Part shown: positions 4,486-13,265 of the stretch, piece by piece
Numbering within the stretch: position 1 is the first letter of the stretch
How the letters are laid out: the number at the start of each line of letters is the position of its first letter
Source: a virus
Virus record (IMG/VR): IMGVR_UViG_3300030110_002358
Span: 1-37,794 of that record
Length of the DNA stretch: 37,794 nucleotides
Strand: one strand, 5' to 3'
Made by a program: the position numbers and the translations under genes
Notes under the pieces: generated by a model
What the model saw: only the letters and a program-made list of their open reading frames with translations
Told to the model about the DNA's origin: nothing
Databases searched by the model: none

Positions 4486-5950
4486 ACTAAAAGAAAATAT
4501 GATTTTATTTGGCAAGGTATCTATGCCTAATATGTTTTCTGTACCATCACCACAGTTTCATTACCAGATTGCTGAAACATTAAAGAATAAAGAAAATAAA
4601 CAAGTAAATATTATAGCACCTAGGGGACATGCCAAGTCATCTATAGTAGGTGGTGTGTTTCCTTTATATCATATAATGTTTGATAAAGGTCCTAAGCTAA
4701 TTGTATTAGTATCTAGAACGCAAGACCACGCAGTTAAGTTACTTGGTACTATAAAGGACGTATTAGATTATTCTGCAACATTTAGGCAGATGTTTGGATA
4801 TTGGGGTATGAACTCTGCTAAGTCTTGGGCTAAGACAGAAGTTACTTTAAAAGATGGTACTATGATTATATGCAAAGGTACAGGCCAGCAGCTACGTGGT
4901 ATAAAGCACGGTAATCAAAGACCTACATTAATTATTGTAGATGATCCAGAAGATGAGAATAATACTAAGACAGCAGAGGCTATGGAAGGAAACCTAAGAT
5001 GGTTATTACAATCAGCTATACCATCATTAGATCCAATGAAAGGTAGAATAGCTATTATTGGTACTCCAATTCATCAAAGATGTTTAGTAGAAACATTAAA
5101 AGAAATGGATGGATGGCATAACTTCTTATTTAAACCAGACTTAGATAAGAATATTGCATTATGGGAAGAGTGGCAGCCAGTTGATAAACTTAAACAAAAG
5201 AAGAAAGAGTTAGAATCAATTGGACGTGTAAGTGTATTTTATAGAGAATACCTTTGTGAGATAGTAGGTGATGAAGATCAACTGTTTAAAGAAGAGTATA
5301 TAAACTATTACAAAGGTAAGATAATGCATGAAGATGGACATGCATATTTAAATTTAGAAAATTTAGAAGGAACAGAAGTAAAAGAAAGAAGAGCAGTAAA
5401 TTTATTTATGGGAGTAGATCCTGCGTCCTCCACAGCACAAACAGCAGACTATAGTACTGTTGTTACTTTAGCCATAGACAAAGAAGGCAATCGCTTTGTT
5501 CTCCCTTATTACAGGAACAGGGCTACTCCTATGAATTTAGCAGAATCAATTATAAATCAATTTAAAATATATAAACCAACTAAGACTAGAATAGAGTCGG
5601 TTGGTTATCAAGAGATGTTAAGAGAATATGTTAGAAAAAGATGTGAAGAAGAAAAGATATTTATATCAGGATTGGAAATAAAAGAAAGACCTCGTAATTC
5701 TAAGTCATCAAGACTAGAAACACTGCAGCCTTACTTTGCACAAGGTAAAGTCTATATAACTAAGGATATGATAGAGCTTAGAGATGAATTGCTACTATAT
5801 CCTAGAGGTAAGCATGACGATTTACTAGATGGACTGTATTATGCAAATAAAGGTATATTTACACCGCATCATGATAGTTCAGACGATAAAAGCAGTGAAA
5901 ACAATACTTTTCAAGGTAAATTTAAAAATGATTCTTGGATGACAGTGTGA
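4460..5950 (+). CDS. terL: Terminase large subunit (ATPase and nuclease)
   Basis: This is the DNA-packaging motor protein. The ATPase domain has a Walker A-type loop APRGHAKSS (53-61), Walker B LIIVDDPED (157-165) with the catalytic acidic residue, and the coupling motif GTPIH (201-205). The RNase H-like nuclease domain shows metal-binding acids at D320 (MGVDPASS), E379 (RIESVGYQ) and the KHDDLLDG cluster (451-458). The 496-residue length is normal. The frame starts with TTG at 4460 inside the small subunit gene, 26 bases before that gene ends, with GAAAGG upstream. An ATG at 4499 is an alternative start with a poorer ribosome binding site. All key motifs are intact, so the protein should be functional. 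Confidence 0.97.
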   Translation: MKNKKILDKLKENMILFGKVSMPNMFSVPSPQFHYQIAETLKNKENKQVNIIAPRGHAKSSIVGGVFPLYHIMFDKGPKLIVLVSRTQDHAVKLLGTIKDVLDYSATFRQMFGYWGMNSAKSWAKTEVTLKDGTMIICKGTGQQLRGIKHGNQRPTLIIVDDPEDENNTKTAEAMEGNLRWLLQSAIPSLDPMKGRIAIIGTPIHQRCLVETLKEMDGWHNFLFKPDLDKNIALWEEWQPVDKLKQKKKELESIGRVSVFYREYLCEIVGDEDQLFKEEYINYYKGKIMHEDGHAYLNLENLEGTEVKERRAVNLFMGVDPASSTAQTADYSTVVTLAIDKEGNRFVLPYYRNRATPMNLAESIINQFKIYKPTKTRIESVGYQEMLREYVRKRCEEEKIFISGLEIKERPRNSKSSRLETLQPYFAQGKVYITKDMIELRDELLLYPRGKHDDLLDGLYYANKGIFTPHHDSSDDKSSENNTFQGKFKNDSWMTV

Positions 5951-5964
5951 CCTCGTATTATATT
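5935..5964 (+). promoter_or_regulatory. Candidate promoter upstream of the portal gene
   Basis: TTGGAT (5935-5940) is followed after 18 bases by TATATT (5959-5964). The surrounding GTATTATATTA matches the candidate promoter at 3305-3315 exactly. It would start transcription near 5971, ahead of the portal and head genes. Confidence 0.4.
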
Positions 5965-5973
5965 AAAGGCAAT

Positions 5974-5989
5974 TTAATTAGCTAATTAA
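5974..5989. repeat. Perfect 16-bp AT-rich palindrome
   Basis: TTAATTAGCTAATTAA reads the same on both strands. It lies just downstream of the candidate promoter and ten bases before the portal start codon. It may be a protein-binding operator or simply a feature of the AT-rich leader. Confidence 0.5.
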
Positions 5990-5998
5990 TTAGGTATT

Positions 5999-8257
5999 AT
6001 GCCAAACAAAGAACAAGATGTTCAATTACAAGAGCAGGAAGTTAAGCTAACCGAAGAACTAGTTAGGGAATACTCTTCTGCTAGAGCTGATTGGGCTAAA
6101 CAAGCTGTTGAAGACAGTGAGTTTAAATCAGGCGCTCAGTGGACAAAAGAACAAGTAAACAAATTAAAAGCAAGAAATCAAGCACCAGTAGTTGTTAACT
6201 GTATACATAATGCAGTTGAACAAGCTAAAGCTATGCTTACAACTAATAAACCTAGGTTTCAAGTAGTAGGTAGAGAATCTAGCGATAATGAAACAGCTAG
6301 AGTTATGTCAGATTTATTGGCTTGGGTGTGGGATAATTCAAATGGAAATACTGTTTTAAAGCAGTGTATAGAAGATTACTACGTTAAAGGGATAGGATGT
6401 ATAATGGCTTACCCTGATATGAACGCTGATTTCGGTAAGGGTGATGTCGTTCTCAAGTCCGTTGATCCTATGGATTTATATATTGATCCAGCATCACGTG
6501 ACACATTCTGTCAAGACGCTAACCATATAATAATAGCGAAGAAAACAATGCAATCTCAATTACTTCTTCAATTCCCTGATTACAAAGATTTAATTTTATC
6601 TGCTGATGAAACAGGAGTTTTAGGTGATTATCCCACAACTAGAGATGTAAGTATTGAAAAACAACAAGTAGGACCTTTTAATAAAGGCAATTCTAATAAT
6701 GCTCTAGATGAAGATAGACAATTAGAATTAATGGAAAGGTATACTAAAGTTAAAATGCCTATGTTGAGAGTGTTTGATCCTTTTGAACCTAAAGAGCATG
6801 TATTAACAGAAGAACAATTTGAAGAATTTTTAGAAAGACCAGCTTTTATTATTGAAAGAAGAGGTAATCCAGAACCAGCGTATGTTACAGGGAGAGAGGA
6901 AGTAGGACAAGCTAAACTCTTATTTGATGAGTTTGATGGTATTTACCATGAGTATGTAGATCCTATGTCTGGTCAACCAGTGCAACTAAAAGGTGAAGAG
7001 CAAGCAGGTTCAGTTCCAAATTCTACTACTAGAATAATACCAATTAAGATTAGAGACTTGTTTGAAGACAAGCAAATACAAGTAACTCCTATTAAATGTG
7101 ATAGAATCAGATGCATTATATCAGTAGGTGATAAACTTATTGCAGATTATATGAAACCTATAGAGCATTATCCAGTAGTTACTTTAATGAATCATCACGA
7201 TAGAAGTCCTTTTCCTATGAGTGATGTTAGACTTGTTAAAGGTTTACAAGAATACGTTAACAAGGTAAGAAGTTTAATTATAGCACATGCTTCTAGTTCT
7301 ACAAATGTTAAGTTGTTAATACCTAGAGGTTCTATGGATAAACAACAATTAGCACAAGAATGGGCTAAGGCAGGTACTGCTGTTATAGAGTTTGATCCAG
7401 AATTAGGACAACCTATTGTAGCAGGTCCAGTTCCTCTTCCTAATGAATTATATAACAATGAAAGAGAAGCAAAAGCTGATATAGAAAGAATTTTAGGTAT
7501 ATATGCATTAATGCAAGGTGATCAAGGTGCTGCACCTCAAACATATAAAGGTACTTTAGCACTAGATGAATTTGGTCAAAGAAGAATAAGATCTAAAAAA
7601 GATGATATAGAGTATATGTTAAATCAACTTGGTAAAGTTGTTATACAAATGATGCAATGGATATATACAGATGAAAAGACTATTAGAGTATTACAACCTA
7701 ATAGCTCTCCTAAAAATGTAGAAATAAATCAAATGGTTTACGATGATTTTACTAATGTTATTCTAGGGAGAATAAATGATATAACAATAGGCAATTATGA
7801 TGTGCAAGTTATATCTGGCAGTACATTGCCTAATAATAGATGGGCTAGATTTGAATATTATAAAGAATTATACTCAATGGGAGTAATTGATCAAACAGAG
7901 TTATTAAAACAAACTGACGTTGCAGATATGGAAGGTGTTCTTGAGAGAGCTGGAATACAATCTCAATTACAAGGACAAGTCGGGCAACTAGAAGAAGAAG
8001 TTAAAAAACTCAAAGGTGATCTACAAACAGCACAACGTGAGTCATTACACGATAGAAAACGTGTTGAATTAAAAGATTTTGAGGTGAAACTTGCTAAGAT
8101 GGAAGCATCTATGCAAGCAACAGCTCAATTGTACAAGCATAGAACTAATGATCAGTTCAAGCAGGTAAAAGAAGAAGTTGAAGAAATGGCTAGTAATAAT
8201 GAGTCAGAAAACGTCATCTCTGCTAGAAATGAAGAGTTGCTAGGCTTGGAAGAATAG
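5999..8257 (+). CDS. Portal protein (P22-like)
   Basis: The portal forms the dodecameric ring at one capsid vertex through which DNA enters and leaves. The 752-residue length, the position directly after the large terminase and the N-terminal region all fit P22-type portals. That region includes WAKQAVEDSEFKSGAQWTKE, then NQAPVVVNCIHNAVEQAKAM and TTNKPRFQVVGRES, followed by YYVKGIGCIMAYPDMNADFG and VDPMDLYIDPASRD. After about residue 655 a long, charged coiled coil (EEEVKKLKGDLQTAQRE onward) forms the C-terminal barrel or an extension. The first residues are acidic and Gln-rich. The start has only a weak AGG site upstream. Codon use is the same AT-rich pattern as in the neighbours. Confidence 0.93.
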   Translation: MPNKEQDVQLQEQEVKLTEELVREYSSARADWAKQAVEDSEFKSGAQWTKEQVNKLKARNQAPVVVNCIHNAVEQAKAMLTTNKPRFQVVGRESSDNETARVMSDLLAWVWDNSNGNTVLKQCIEDYYVKGIGCIMAYPDMNADFGKGDVVLKSVDPMDLYIDPASRDTFCQDANHIIIAKKTMQSQLLLQFPDYKDLILSADETGVLGDYPTTRDVSIEKQQVGPFNKGNSNNALDEDRQLELMERYTKVKMPMLRVFDPFEPKEHVLTEEQFEEFLERPAFIIERRGNPEPAYVTGREEVGQAKLLFDEFDGIYHEYVDPMSGQPVQLKGEEQAGSVPNSTTRIIPIKIRDLFEDKQIQVTPIKCDRIRCIISVGDKLIADYMKPIEHYPVVTLMNHHDRSPFPMSDVRLVKGLQEYVNKVRSLIIAHASSSTNVKLLIPRGSMDKQQLAQEWAKAGTAVIEFDPELGQPIVAGPVPLPNELYNNEREAKADIERILGIYALMQGDQGAAPQTYKGTLALDEFGQRRIRSKKDDIEYMLNQLGKVVIQMMQWIYTDEKTIRVLQPNSSPKNVEINQMVYDDFTNVILGRINDITIGNYDVQVISGSTLPNNRWARFEYYKELYSMGVIDQTELLKQTDVADMEGVLERAGIQSQLQGQVGQLEEEVKKLKGDLQTAQRESLHDRKRVELKDFEVKLAKMEASMQATAQLYKHRTNDQFKQVKEEVEEMASNNESENVISARNEELLGLEE

Positions 8258-8286
8258 TTGCTGATAATGACAAACTAGGAGAATAA

Positions 8287-9189
8287 ATGGAAAATACAAT
8301 TCCAACAGAACCAGCAGTAATGGAGACGACTGATCCTGCAAAAGCACCAATAGGGCAAGCAGGAACAACACCGTCTGAAGTAAATGTCTTTTCGACTGAA
8401 GGGGACATGATTTCACCATCTAATGAAACTGCTACAGGGCAATTAGCCAGTCAAGCTAATGCTGTCCCAGAACAACAGACTTCAGTAAAACAAGATGCAG
8501 ATCGTTATGAGTATTGGCAATCAAAACACGATAGGACTCAAAGTGAGCTTAATAATTTACAAGAACAGTTTAATTCTTATAGACAACAAATGGATCCTCT
8601 AGCTCAGACAATACAGCAGAATCCACAAGTCTTACAAAATTTACAGCAATCGCTTTCCAATGAACAACCTGCCGAGCAGAATTCATTGAAGCAACCTGTT
8701 CGTCCTGAGAAACCACATTCTTACAACGAGGTAGATGCATATAATGATCCAGATAGTGATTCTTTCAAGTATAGACTTGAAAATGACATGTATCGAGATA
8801 ATATGATAGATTATTATGGAAAAGTTGATGAACATCGACAAATGCAACAAGCACAAGCACAAGAAGTTCAAAATCAAAGAGCTGCAGAAGGACAAGCGTA
8901 TAATCACGCTGTGTCTGGTTTAGGCTGGAGTCCTGAGAAAACTAGTGATGCTATAAAATGGTTGCAAAATCCTAATAATGTGACATTCGACACATTGTTT
9001 AAAGTTTATGAAATGATGAATGCACCAAGTAAACAACAGGTGCAAACTCAACAAAGAGTAGCTGAATATCAAAATAGAGAAGAGAGATTAAAAGTACCAC
9101 AATCAACAGCTGTTGCTAGTGGAACTTCTCAAGCTCCTAAAAATGATGAACAGTTATTCAACGAAAGCATGCTAGCTTGGAAAAAATAA
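8287..9189 (+). CDS. Capsid scaffolding protein (probable)
   Basis: A 300-residue, Gln-rich, highly polar protein lies between the portal and major capsid genes, the standard location of the scaffold. AGGAG precedes the start. The N-terminal 65 residues are disordered (Pro, Thr, Ala rich). A coiled coil follows (YEYWQSKHDRTQSELNNLQE onward, about 74-115), then more Gln-rich helix. The protein ends in a basic tail (EQLFNESMLAWKK), which in scaffolds of this class contacts the capsid protein. No protease motif is visible, so the scaffold is probably expelled or cleaved by another enzyme. The call rests on composition, helix pattern and position rather than on sequence similarity. Confidence 0.8.
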   Translation: MENTIPTEPAVMETTDPAKAPIGQAGTTPSEVNVFSTEGDMISPSNETATGQLASQANAVPEQQTSVKQDADRYEYWQSKHDRTQSELNNLQEQFNSYRQQMDPLAQTIQQNPQVLQNLQQSLSNEQPAEQNSLKQPVRPEKPHSYNEVDAYNDPDSDSFKYRLENDMYRDNMIDYYGKVDEHRQMQQAQAQEVQNQRAAEGQAYNHAVSGLGWSPEKTSDAIKWLQNPNNVTFDTLFKVYEMMNAPSKQQVQTQQRVAEYQNREERLKVPQSTAVASGTSQAPKNDEQLFNESMLAWKK

Positions 9190-9200
9190 AATAAATCTAT

Positions 9201-9237
9201 CCCTGACCGAAGGCTTAAAAAGCAGTTGAGCGAAGGG
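9201..9237 (+). other. Hairpin ahead of the major capsid gene
   Basis: CCCT (9201-9204) can pair with AGGG (9234-9237) around inner folds, including GCTT-AAA-AAGC (9213-9223). The segment is GC-richer than its surroundings and lies 17 bases before the capsid start codon. There is no T run, so a role in message stability or translation is more likely than termination. Confidence 0.35.
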
Positions 9238-9253
9238 TAATTGGAGAAAGAAA

Positions 9254-10612
9254 ATGGCAGCAAAAGATCTATCGGCTTCTGGAGTTCTCTTTACGGATAG
9301 ACGTAATTTTTACATCGATCCTCAAGTGACTAAAGAATTGTGGACGGACGTAACACCATTTACAACCGTTATCGCAAACAAGGAAACAAGAAACGTTCCA
9401 GATCCCGTATTTAAAATGTTCGAACACAAACAACCATGGGTTAAGCAAAGTTTTTTCGCAGCAAGTGAAATAGGCGCACCAGGTGCTAATACTGAATCAG
9501 CAGATTTAGATGTTGATAATATAGTAGGACTACCTGCATGTGATGCTTCTTGGCTTGGCCTAGTTGTTGAGTGCTGGGATAGCACTGAAACAACTAAAAG
9601 AGGTGTTGCAATAATAACTACAGTAACCGATGCAAACACTATTCAATTTACACCATTAGATGCTGATTTAGATTGTGCAGATAATGATGTATTTCATGTA
9701 GTTGGTAATGCACACGGTGAAGGTGGTTACTCACCTGAAGCATGGGCAGATGAACTTAAAGTAGTTTATAACTCTTGCCAAATATTCAAGAATCCTCTTG
9801 AAATTACTGGTACATTGTTAGAAGCAGCTTTAAGAGGTGAATCATCTGAATTAGCTAGATTAAGAATGCAGAAATCACAAGAACACAAAATCCAAAAAGA
9901 AAGAGCTTTCTTATTTGGTAAACGTGTAGGTGGTACTGGATTAGGTGAATCAGCTTTTGCAGACGGTTATAGAGGCTCGGATGTTGATGAAACATTTGCA
10001 GATGGCGGTATTAATGGCGCAGCAGTTGGAACAATAGCTACTCCAGCAGGTTCAGGAGCAGGATTAGTTAGAACAACTTATGGTATTATACCAGCTATTG
10101 AAGCATACGGTAACTCAACAACAACTCACGATTATCAAAACATATTTACAGCATCAGAAGCAAGTTATACATATGCTAATTTTGTTGATGATATGGAAAA
10201 AGTATTCCAATATGTTCCAACATCAGGTGTTAAAAAAGCATTTGTTGGTGCTGGTGCATTAGGTTACTGGTCTAAAATGGCAGGTAACTCTGGATTCGCT
10301 GGTAATAATGGATGGAGTGTTAACATAGGTGATATGAAAAGAGATGCTTTAGGGTTCAATTACAGAACTTTAGAAACACCTCATGGAATGTTACAAATGA
10401 TTCCTACTCCTGCATTGAGAGGACCATATAACAAATACATGCTAGTAGTTGATGATGATAATTTATTCCACTCACAGTATAGAGCTTCAATGTATCAAAC
10501 GAATATCAAAACTGATAATGCGTATGATGGCGTTAAAGATCAATACATGTCTGATGAGGGAATCGGTATTACTAACATTAACTCACATTCGTTAATTAAA
10601 ATCACAGCGTAA
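9254..10612 (+). CDS. Major capsid protein
   Basis: This 452-residue protein follows the scaffold gene and is the expected main shell subunit. It starts MAAKDLSASGVLFTDRRNFY, and the segment TKELWTDVTPFTTVIANKET is typical of HK97-fold capsid proteins, closest by memory to the SU10-type family (PF17236/DUF5309). The central part includes a long helix with a basic face (ESSELARLRMQKSQEHKIQK, the spine-helix candidate). Near the C-terminus is YMLVVDDDNLFHSQYRASMY. Codon use at the 5' end is enriched in C-ending codons, as expected for strong expression. The GAGAAAG site upstream supports the start. No N-terminal delta domain is seen, which agrees with a separate scaffold. Confidence 0.92.
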   Translation: MAAKDLSASGVLFTDRRNFYIDPQVTKELWTDVTPFTTVIANKETRNVPDPVFKMFEHKQPWVKQSFFAASEIGAPGANTESADLDVDNIVGLPACDASWLGLVVECWDSTETTKRGVAIITTVTDANTIQFTPLDADLDCADNDVFHVVGNAHGEGGYSPEAWADELKVVYNSCQIFKNPLEITGTLLEAALRGESSELARLRMQKSQEHKIQKERAFLFGKRVGGTGLGESAFADGYRGSDVDETFADGGINGAAVGTIATPAGSGAGLVRTTYGIIPAIEAYGNSTTTHDYQNIFTASEASYTYANFVDDMEKVFQYVPTSGVKKAFVGAGALGYWSKMAGNSGFAGNNGWSVNIGDMKRDALGFNYRTLETPHGMLQMIPTPALRGPYNKYMLVVDDDNLFHSQYRASMYQTNIKTDNAYDGVKDQYMSDEGIGITNINSHSLIKITA

Positions 10613-10625
10613 GGAGGGCTAAGAA

Positions 10626-11072
10626 ATGGCTAGACCTTATATTGGTGGAACGAACGGTGGCGTAGTAAACTGCGATGCTGCAACAACTTTAGGAAAATCT
10701 GATTCTGGTAAAACATTTTATGTTACAGATACAGGTTCTTCAGGCTACACTATAACATTACCAACTCCTGCAAATGCAGGTATAGGTTGGAATTGTAAAT
10801 TTGTAGTTAATTGTGCAGCAGGATCTACATTATCTAATAGTGGCGGTGAAGATGTCGTATTAAATGATGGGCAAACAGATGTTATGGTTGTTCATTATAT
10901 TGATGCAGCTGATGCAGGTGCTGTTAGTGTAGTAGTAGACGATCAAGCTGATACTGTAGGATTTGATCATACTTGTAAGAAGGGCGATTTTATCGAACTT
11001 CATACAGATGGTACGATCTGGTTTGCTTATGGTGTTAGTGGTGCAGATGGCGGAATATTGGTAGCTACTTAA
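10626..11072 (+). CDS. Capsid decoration/fibre-like protein
   Basis: The product is 148 residues and starts MARPYIGGTNGGVVNCDAA. AAGGAGGG precedes it, only 13 bases after the capsid gene. The sequence is beta-rich, with SGYTITLPTPANAGIGWNCK, VVLNDGQTDV and a C-terminal DFIELHTDGTIWFAYGVSGA. The pattern 'LPTPxNAGxGWxxKFVV ... GDFIELxxDGTxWxxxG' is recalled from phage virion surface and fibre proteins that fold as beta-barrels. Its place right after the major capsid gene and its strong ribosome binding site suggest an abundant head decoration protein. A hairpin follows the gene. Confidence 0.65.
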   Translation: MARPYIGGTNGGVVNCDAATTLGKSDSGKTFYVTDTGSSGYTITLPTPANAGIGWNCKFVVNCAAGSTLSNSGGEDVVLNDGQTDVMVVHYIDAADAGAVSVVVDDQADTVGFDHTCKKGDFIELHTDGTIWFAYGVSGADGGILVAT

Positions 11073-11091
11073 TATTAGTTTAACAGAACTA

Positions 11092-11119
11092 GGAGCAAGT
11101 CGTATAAAGGGCTTGCTCC
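11092..11119 (+). other. Perfect 8-bp hairpin after the decoration gene
   Basis: GGAGCAAG (11092-11099) pairs with CTTGCTCC (11112-11119) over a 12-base loop. No T run follows on the plus strand. It may protect the 3' end of the abundant capsid and decoration message or act as a processing or attenuation site. Confidence 0.5.
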
Positions 11120-11140
11120 GAATCTGTCACAAAGGAAACT

Positions 11141-11767
11141 ATGGTATTTAAAACAAGAATAGGTTATTACACAGGCACAACAGATGGCTATACTGACGAT
11201 GAATCAAAGCAGTATATTGTTGATGGTTGTTATGATGTGTATAATAAAATCAAAGCTACAAAAGGCGGATTCGTAACTCAAAAATTTGGGATATGGTCTG
11301 ATCCTTCTATAACTAATGGTAATGCTATAGATATAGATGAAGTTTATGAAATAATATACGTTCAAAGAAATGGAATACCAGCTACTGAAGTTAGTCCAAA
11401 TTTAATACATAAATATACTGATACAGATTCAATACATTATGCATCTGAAAATGATCCAATATATTATTTTCAAGAACAGTATATGACTGTTAAACCAGCA
11501 CCTACTGGTTCAGCTCATTTGTATTATATATATTTACCACAGTATGCAGTAACAAGTTATGACTCAGCTACTTCATCTATTGATAAGTTTCCTGCTGAAT
11601 TTTATGATCACGTTCTTGTTTATGCATCTATAAAGATATGTGAAGCATTATATCATAATTACATAGAAGATGAAGAAGATGCAGAGCTTGCTCAACTTAT
11701 GACTGGTAGAATTGATAGATTGAAAGCTCAATATAGTGAAATGTTTATAGTAGGAGGAGCAGAATGA
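11141..11767 (+). CDS. Head-tail connector/adaptor protein (probable)
   Basis: The 208-residue product sits after the capsid and decoration genes, where adaptor and tail-completion proteins are found. The N-terminal half is mixed helix and strand (TDDESKQYIVDGCYDVYNKI, then DEVYEIIYVQRNGIPATEV). The middle is aromatic (IYYFQEQYMTVKPAPTGSAH), and the C-terminal half is helical (FPAEFYDHVLVYASIKICEA through EDEEDAELAQLMTGRIDRLK). This 'P-A-E-F-x-x-x-L...' helical pattern is typical of connector proteins that bind the portal ring, in the gp6/gp4 style. A related C-terminal segment occurs in the 12847-13257 product. AAAGGA precedes the ATG. Confidence 0.65.
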   Translation: MVFKTRIGYYTGTTDGYTDDESKQYIVDGCYDVYNKIKATKGGFVTQKFGIWSDPSITNGNAIDIDEVYEIIYVQRNGIPATEVSPNLIHKYTDTDSIHYASENDPIYYFQEQYMTVKPAPTGSAHLYYIYLPQYAVTSYDSATSSIDKFPAEFYDHVLVYASIKICEALYHNYIEDEEDAELAQLMTGRIDRLKAQYSEMFIVGGAE

Positions 11768-12039
11768 AGTTAAAAGAAATGATAGAGAATATTAAAGAAT
11801 TACATCCTAATGTATCAGATCAAAGAATTGTAAAGTTATTAAATCAAGCTAATATTGAATTTTGTACAGATACAAGAGTATCAGAAGCATCTTATCTAAT
11901 ATCAGGTGGTACGGTAAAAGATAAGACATATTATACATTAGACGATGCAATTATAGGAATTAATGAAGTTTATATAAATGGCGAAAGATCGCAAAGATTA
12001 GAAGTTAAACCAGATAAAGAAGATGAGGATATGACATAA
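11764..12039 (+). CDS. Small connector-associated protein (91 aa)
   Basis: The start overlaps the end of the upstream gene by four bases (ATGA), and GGAGGAG lies just before it. The product starts MKLKEMIENIKELHPNVSDQ and continues RIVKLLNQANIEFCTDTRVS. The helical N-terminus 'ML..ii.l.p..s...il.llNqA..ef' is common at the start of phage head-tail adaptor proteins. The second half has beta strands (DKTYYTLDDAIIGINEVYIN) and an acidic tail (KPDKEDEDMT). It probably binds at or near the portal together with the 208-residue connector, but this is based on position and a weak family resemblance. Confidence 0.55.
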   Translation: MKLKEMIENIKELHPNVSDQRIVKLLNQANIEFCTDTRVSEASYLISGGTVKDKTYYTLDDAIIGINEVYINGERSQRLEVKPDKEDEDMT

Positions 12040-12500
12040 TGGGAATAAAAAAAAATATTTTAAAAGGAATAGCAGCAGGTCTTGGATTAGGAGGAACTGC
12101 AATGTATCTTGGAAATGAAGGTGAAGGAGAAACTTTTACTTCTTATCCTAGAGATGCTAGATATAAAAGATTATTACGTGGAGAACAAATTCCATTACCT
12201 GGTCTTGAAGGATCTGTCCCTCTTCAGATTGAAAAAGATAGATTTGGATATGGAATACCTACTCCCAATGCAGGTACAGTAGGAATGTTTGATGCTCAAT
12301 CACAAAAAGATCACGCTGTAATTTGGGGAAAATTTGTACAACCTTACAATAAAGATTTTGGAATGAATGAATTAGCTATGTTTATGCAGGCATCAGTTCC
12401 ACAAAAAGAAGAAATGTTAAAACAATACGCAGGTGATACTGATGATGCTCTTTGGAGATCTGAAGAATGGATGCGTATATCAGACGCTAGGAGACCATAA
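12039..12500 (+). CDS. Small protein with hydrophobic N-terminus and internal DRFGYG tag
   Basis: The product is 153 residues. It starts MGIKKNILKGIAAGLGLGGT, a basic end followed by a Gly-rich hydrophobic stretch that could be a membrane anchor or non-cleaved signal. At residues 65-72 it has EKDRFGYG, the motif found at the very N-terminus of three other proteins in this window. The C-terminal part is helical (NKDFGMNELAMFMQASVP through DALWRSEEWMRISDARRP). Start and stop are coupled to both neighbours (TAATG). No known domain was recognised. A virion or ejection role is suggested by the shared motif and by location among connector genes. Confidence 0.6.
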   Translation: MGIKKNILKGIAAGLGLGGTAMYLGNEGEGETFTSYPRDARYKRLLRGEQIPLPGLEGSVPLQIEKDRFGYGIPTPNAGTVGMFDAQSQKDHAVIWGKFVQPYNKDFGMNELAMFMQASVPQKEEMLKQYAGDTDDALWRSEEWMRISDARRP

Positions 12501-12847
12501 TGGCGAAAGATAGATTTGGATATGGGACAGAGCAAAACCCTAATTGGAATGATTTAGGTTTTGATCGCAAATTAGATGTTCAAAAACAAATAGGACAGGT
12601 AATACTTAGAACATTACCTGCTCATATTTCAAGAGATCTTGATAATACAGATGAGCCTTACAAAATGGCTGAAGTTATTTTAAATGCAAATAATGGCAAT
12701 ATTAATCAAGCAGCTGAGTATATAATATCTTTAAATAAAGATTATATGCAAAAATCTTATTCAGAGAATCATATGCTTGGTGATTACTATGATTTTTTTA
12801 TTAATTCAGTACCTAAAGTAGCAAATGTTAAATGGAGTGATAAATAA
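12500..12847 (+). CDS. Small protein with N-terminal DRFGYG tag (115 aa)
   Basis: The product starts MAKDRFGYGTEQNPNWNDLG, so the shared tag is at residues 4-9. It then continues as helices (RKLDVQKQIGQVILRTLPAH, NNGNINQAAEYIISLNKDYM). Twenty bases of the tag (AAAGATAGATTTGGATATGG) are identical to the internal copy in the upstream gene, pointing to local duplication or strong constraint. The start is coupled to the upstream stop (TAATG). No enzymatic motif is visible. Its place among head-tail genes and the tag suggest a virion accessory protein. Confidence 0.6.
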   Translation: MAKDRFGYGTEQNPNWNDLGFDRKLDVQKQIGQVILRTLPAHISRDLDNTDEPYKMAEVILNANNGNINQAAEYIISLNKDYMQKSYSENHMLGDYYDFFINSVPKVANVKWSDK

Positions 12848-13257
12848 TGGGAGTATTACATTCAAGTGGATATGTTTATTGGGTAGAAAGAGGAAAGTTA
12901 GCAGTAGGAGTAACATCTAATAATGGTGTTACTGTAACTCCTCCTAGCACAGCAAGTCACTCAATAAGATTATATGTAAAAGAAGTAGCACCAATGGATA
13001 ATGGTAGTGGTGCAGAAATATCAGAATTTTCTACAGGTGCTTCTATAAATTTAGCAGAATTCTCTAAACTACCAGCACAATTCCATGAGGGGTTAATAGC
13101 AAAAGTATTAGAAAAATTATATCAAGGTACTGCAGAGGGGTTGCAAGCAGCTCAATACTGGAGAACTATTTATGAAGATCATAGAAGAAAAGCAATGAGA
13201 TATGCTAATTCTAGGAGAAATGACTCAGGCGTAAGTATATTACAACATGATATGTAA
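12847..13257 (+). CDS. Second connector-like/tail accessory protein (136 aa)
   Basis: The product starts MGVLHSSGYVYWVERGKLAV and has a beta-rich first half (VTSNNGVTVTPPS, IRLYVKEVAP). The second half is helical: LPAQFHEGLIAKVLEKLYQG, then a charged helix with RRKAMRYANSRRNDSG. The segment LPAQFHEGL...KVLEKLY parallels FPAEFYDHV...KICEALY in the 11141-11767 product. The two may therefore be paralogues or share a portal-binding helical module. It ends the connector block, right before the fibre gene. It may be a tail-completion or nozzle-proximal protein. Confidence 0.55.
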   Translation: MGVLHSSGYVYWVERGKLAVGVTSNNGVTVTPPSTASHSIRLYVKEVAPMDNGSGAEISEFSTGASINLAEFSKLPAQFHEGLIAKVLEKLYQGTAEGLQAAQYWRTIYEDHRRKAMRYANSRRNDSGVSILQHDM

Positions 13258-13265
13258 GGAATAAG

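Noticed and set aside
9322-9639. Minus-strand open frame of 105 codons inside the capsid gene
   Set aside because: Antisense to a confident major capsid gene; no start signals.
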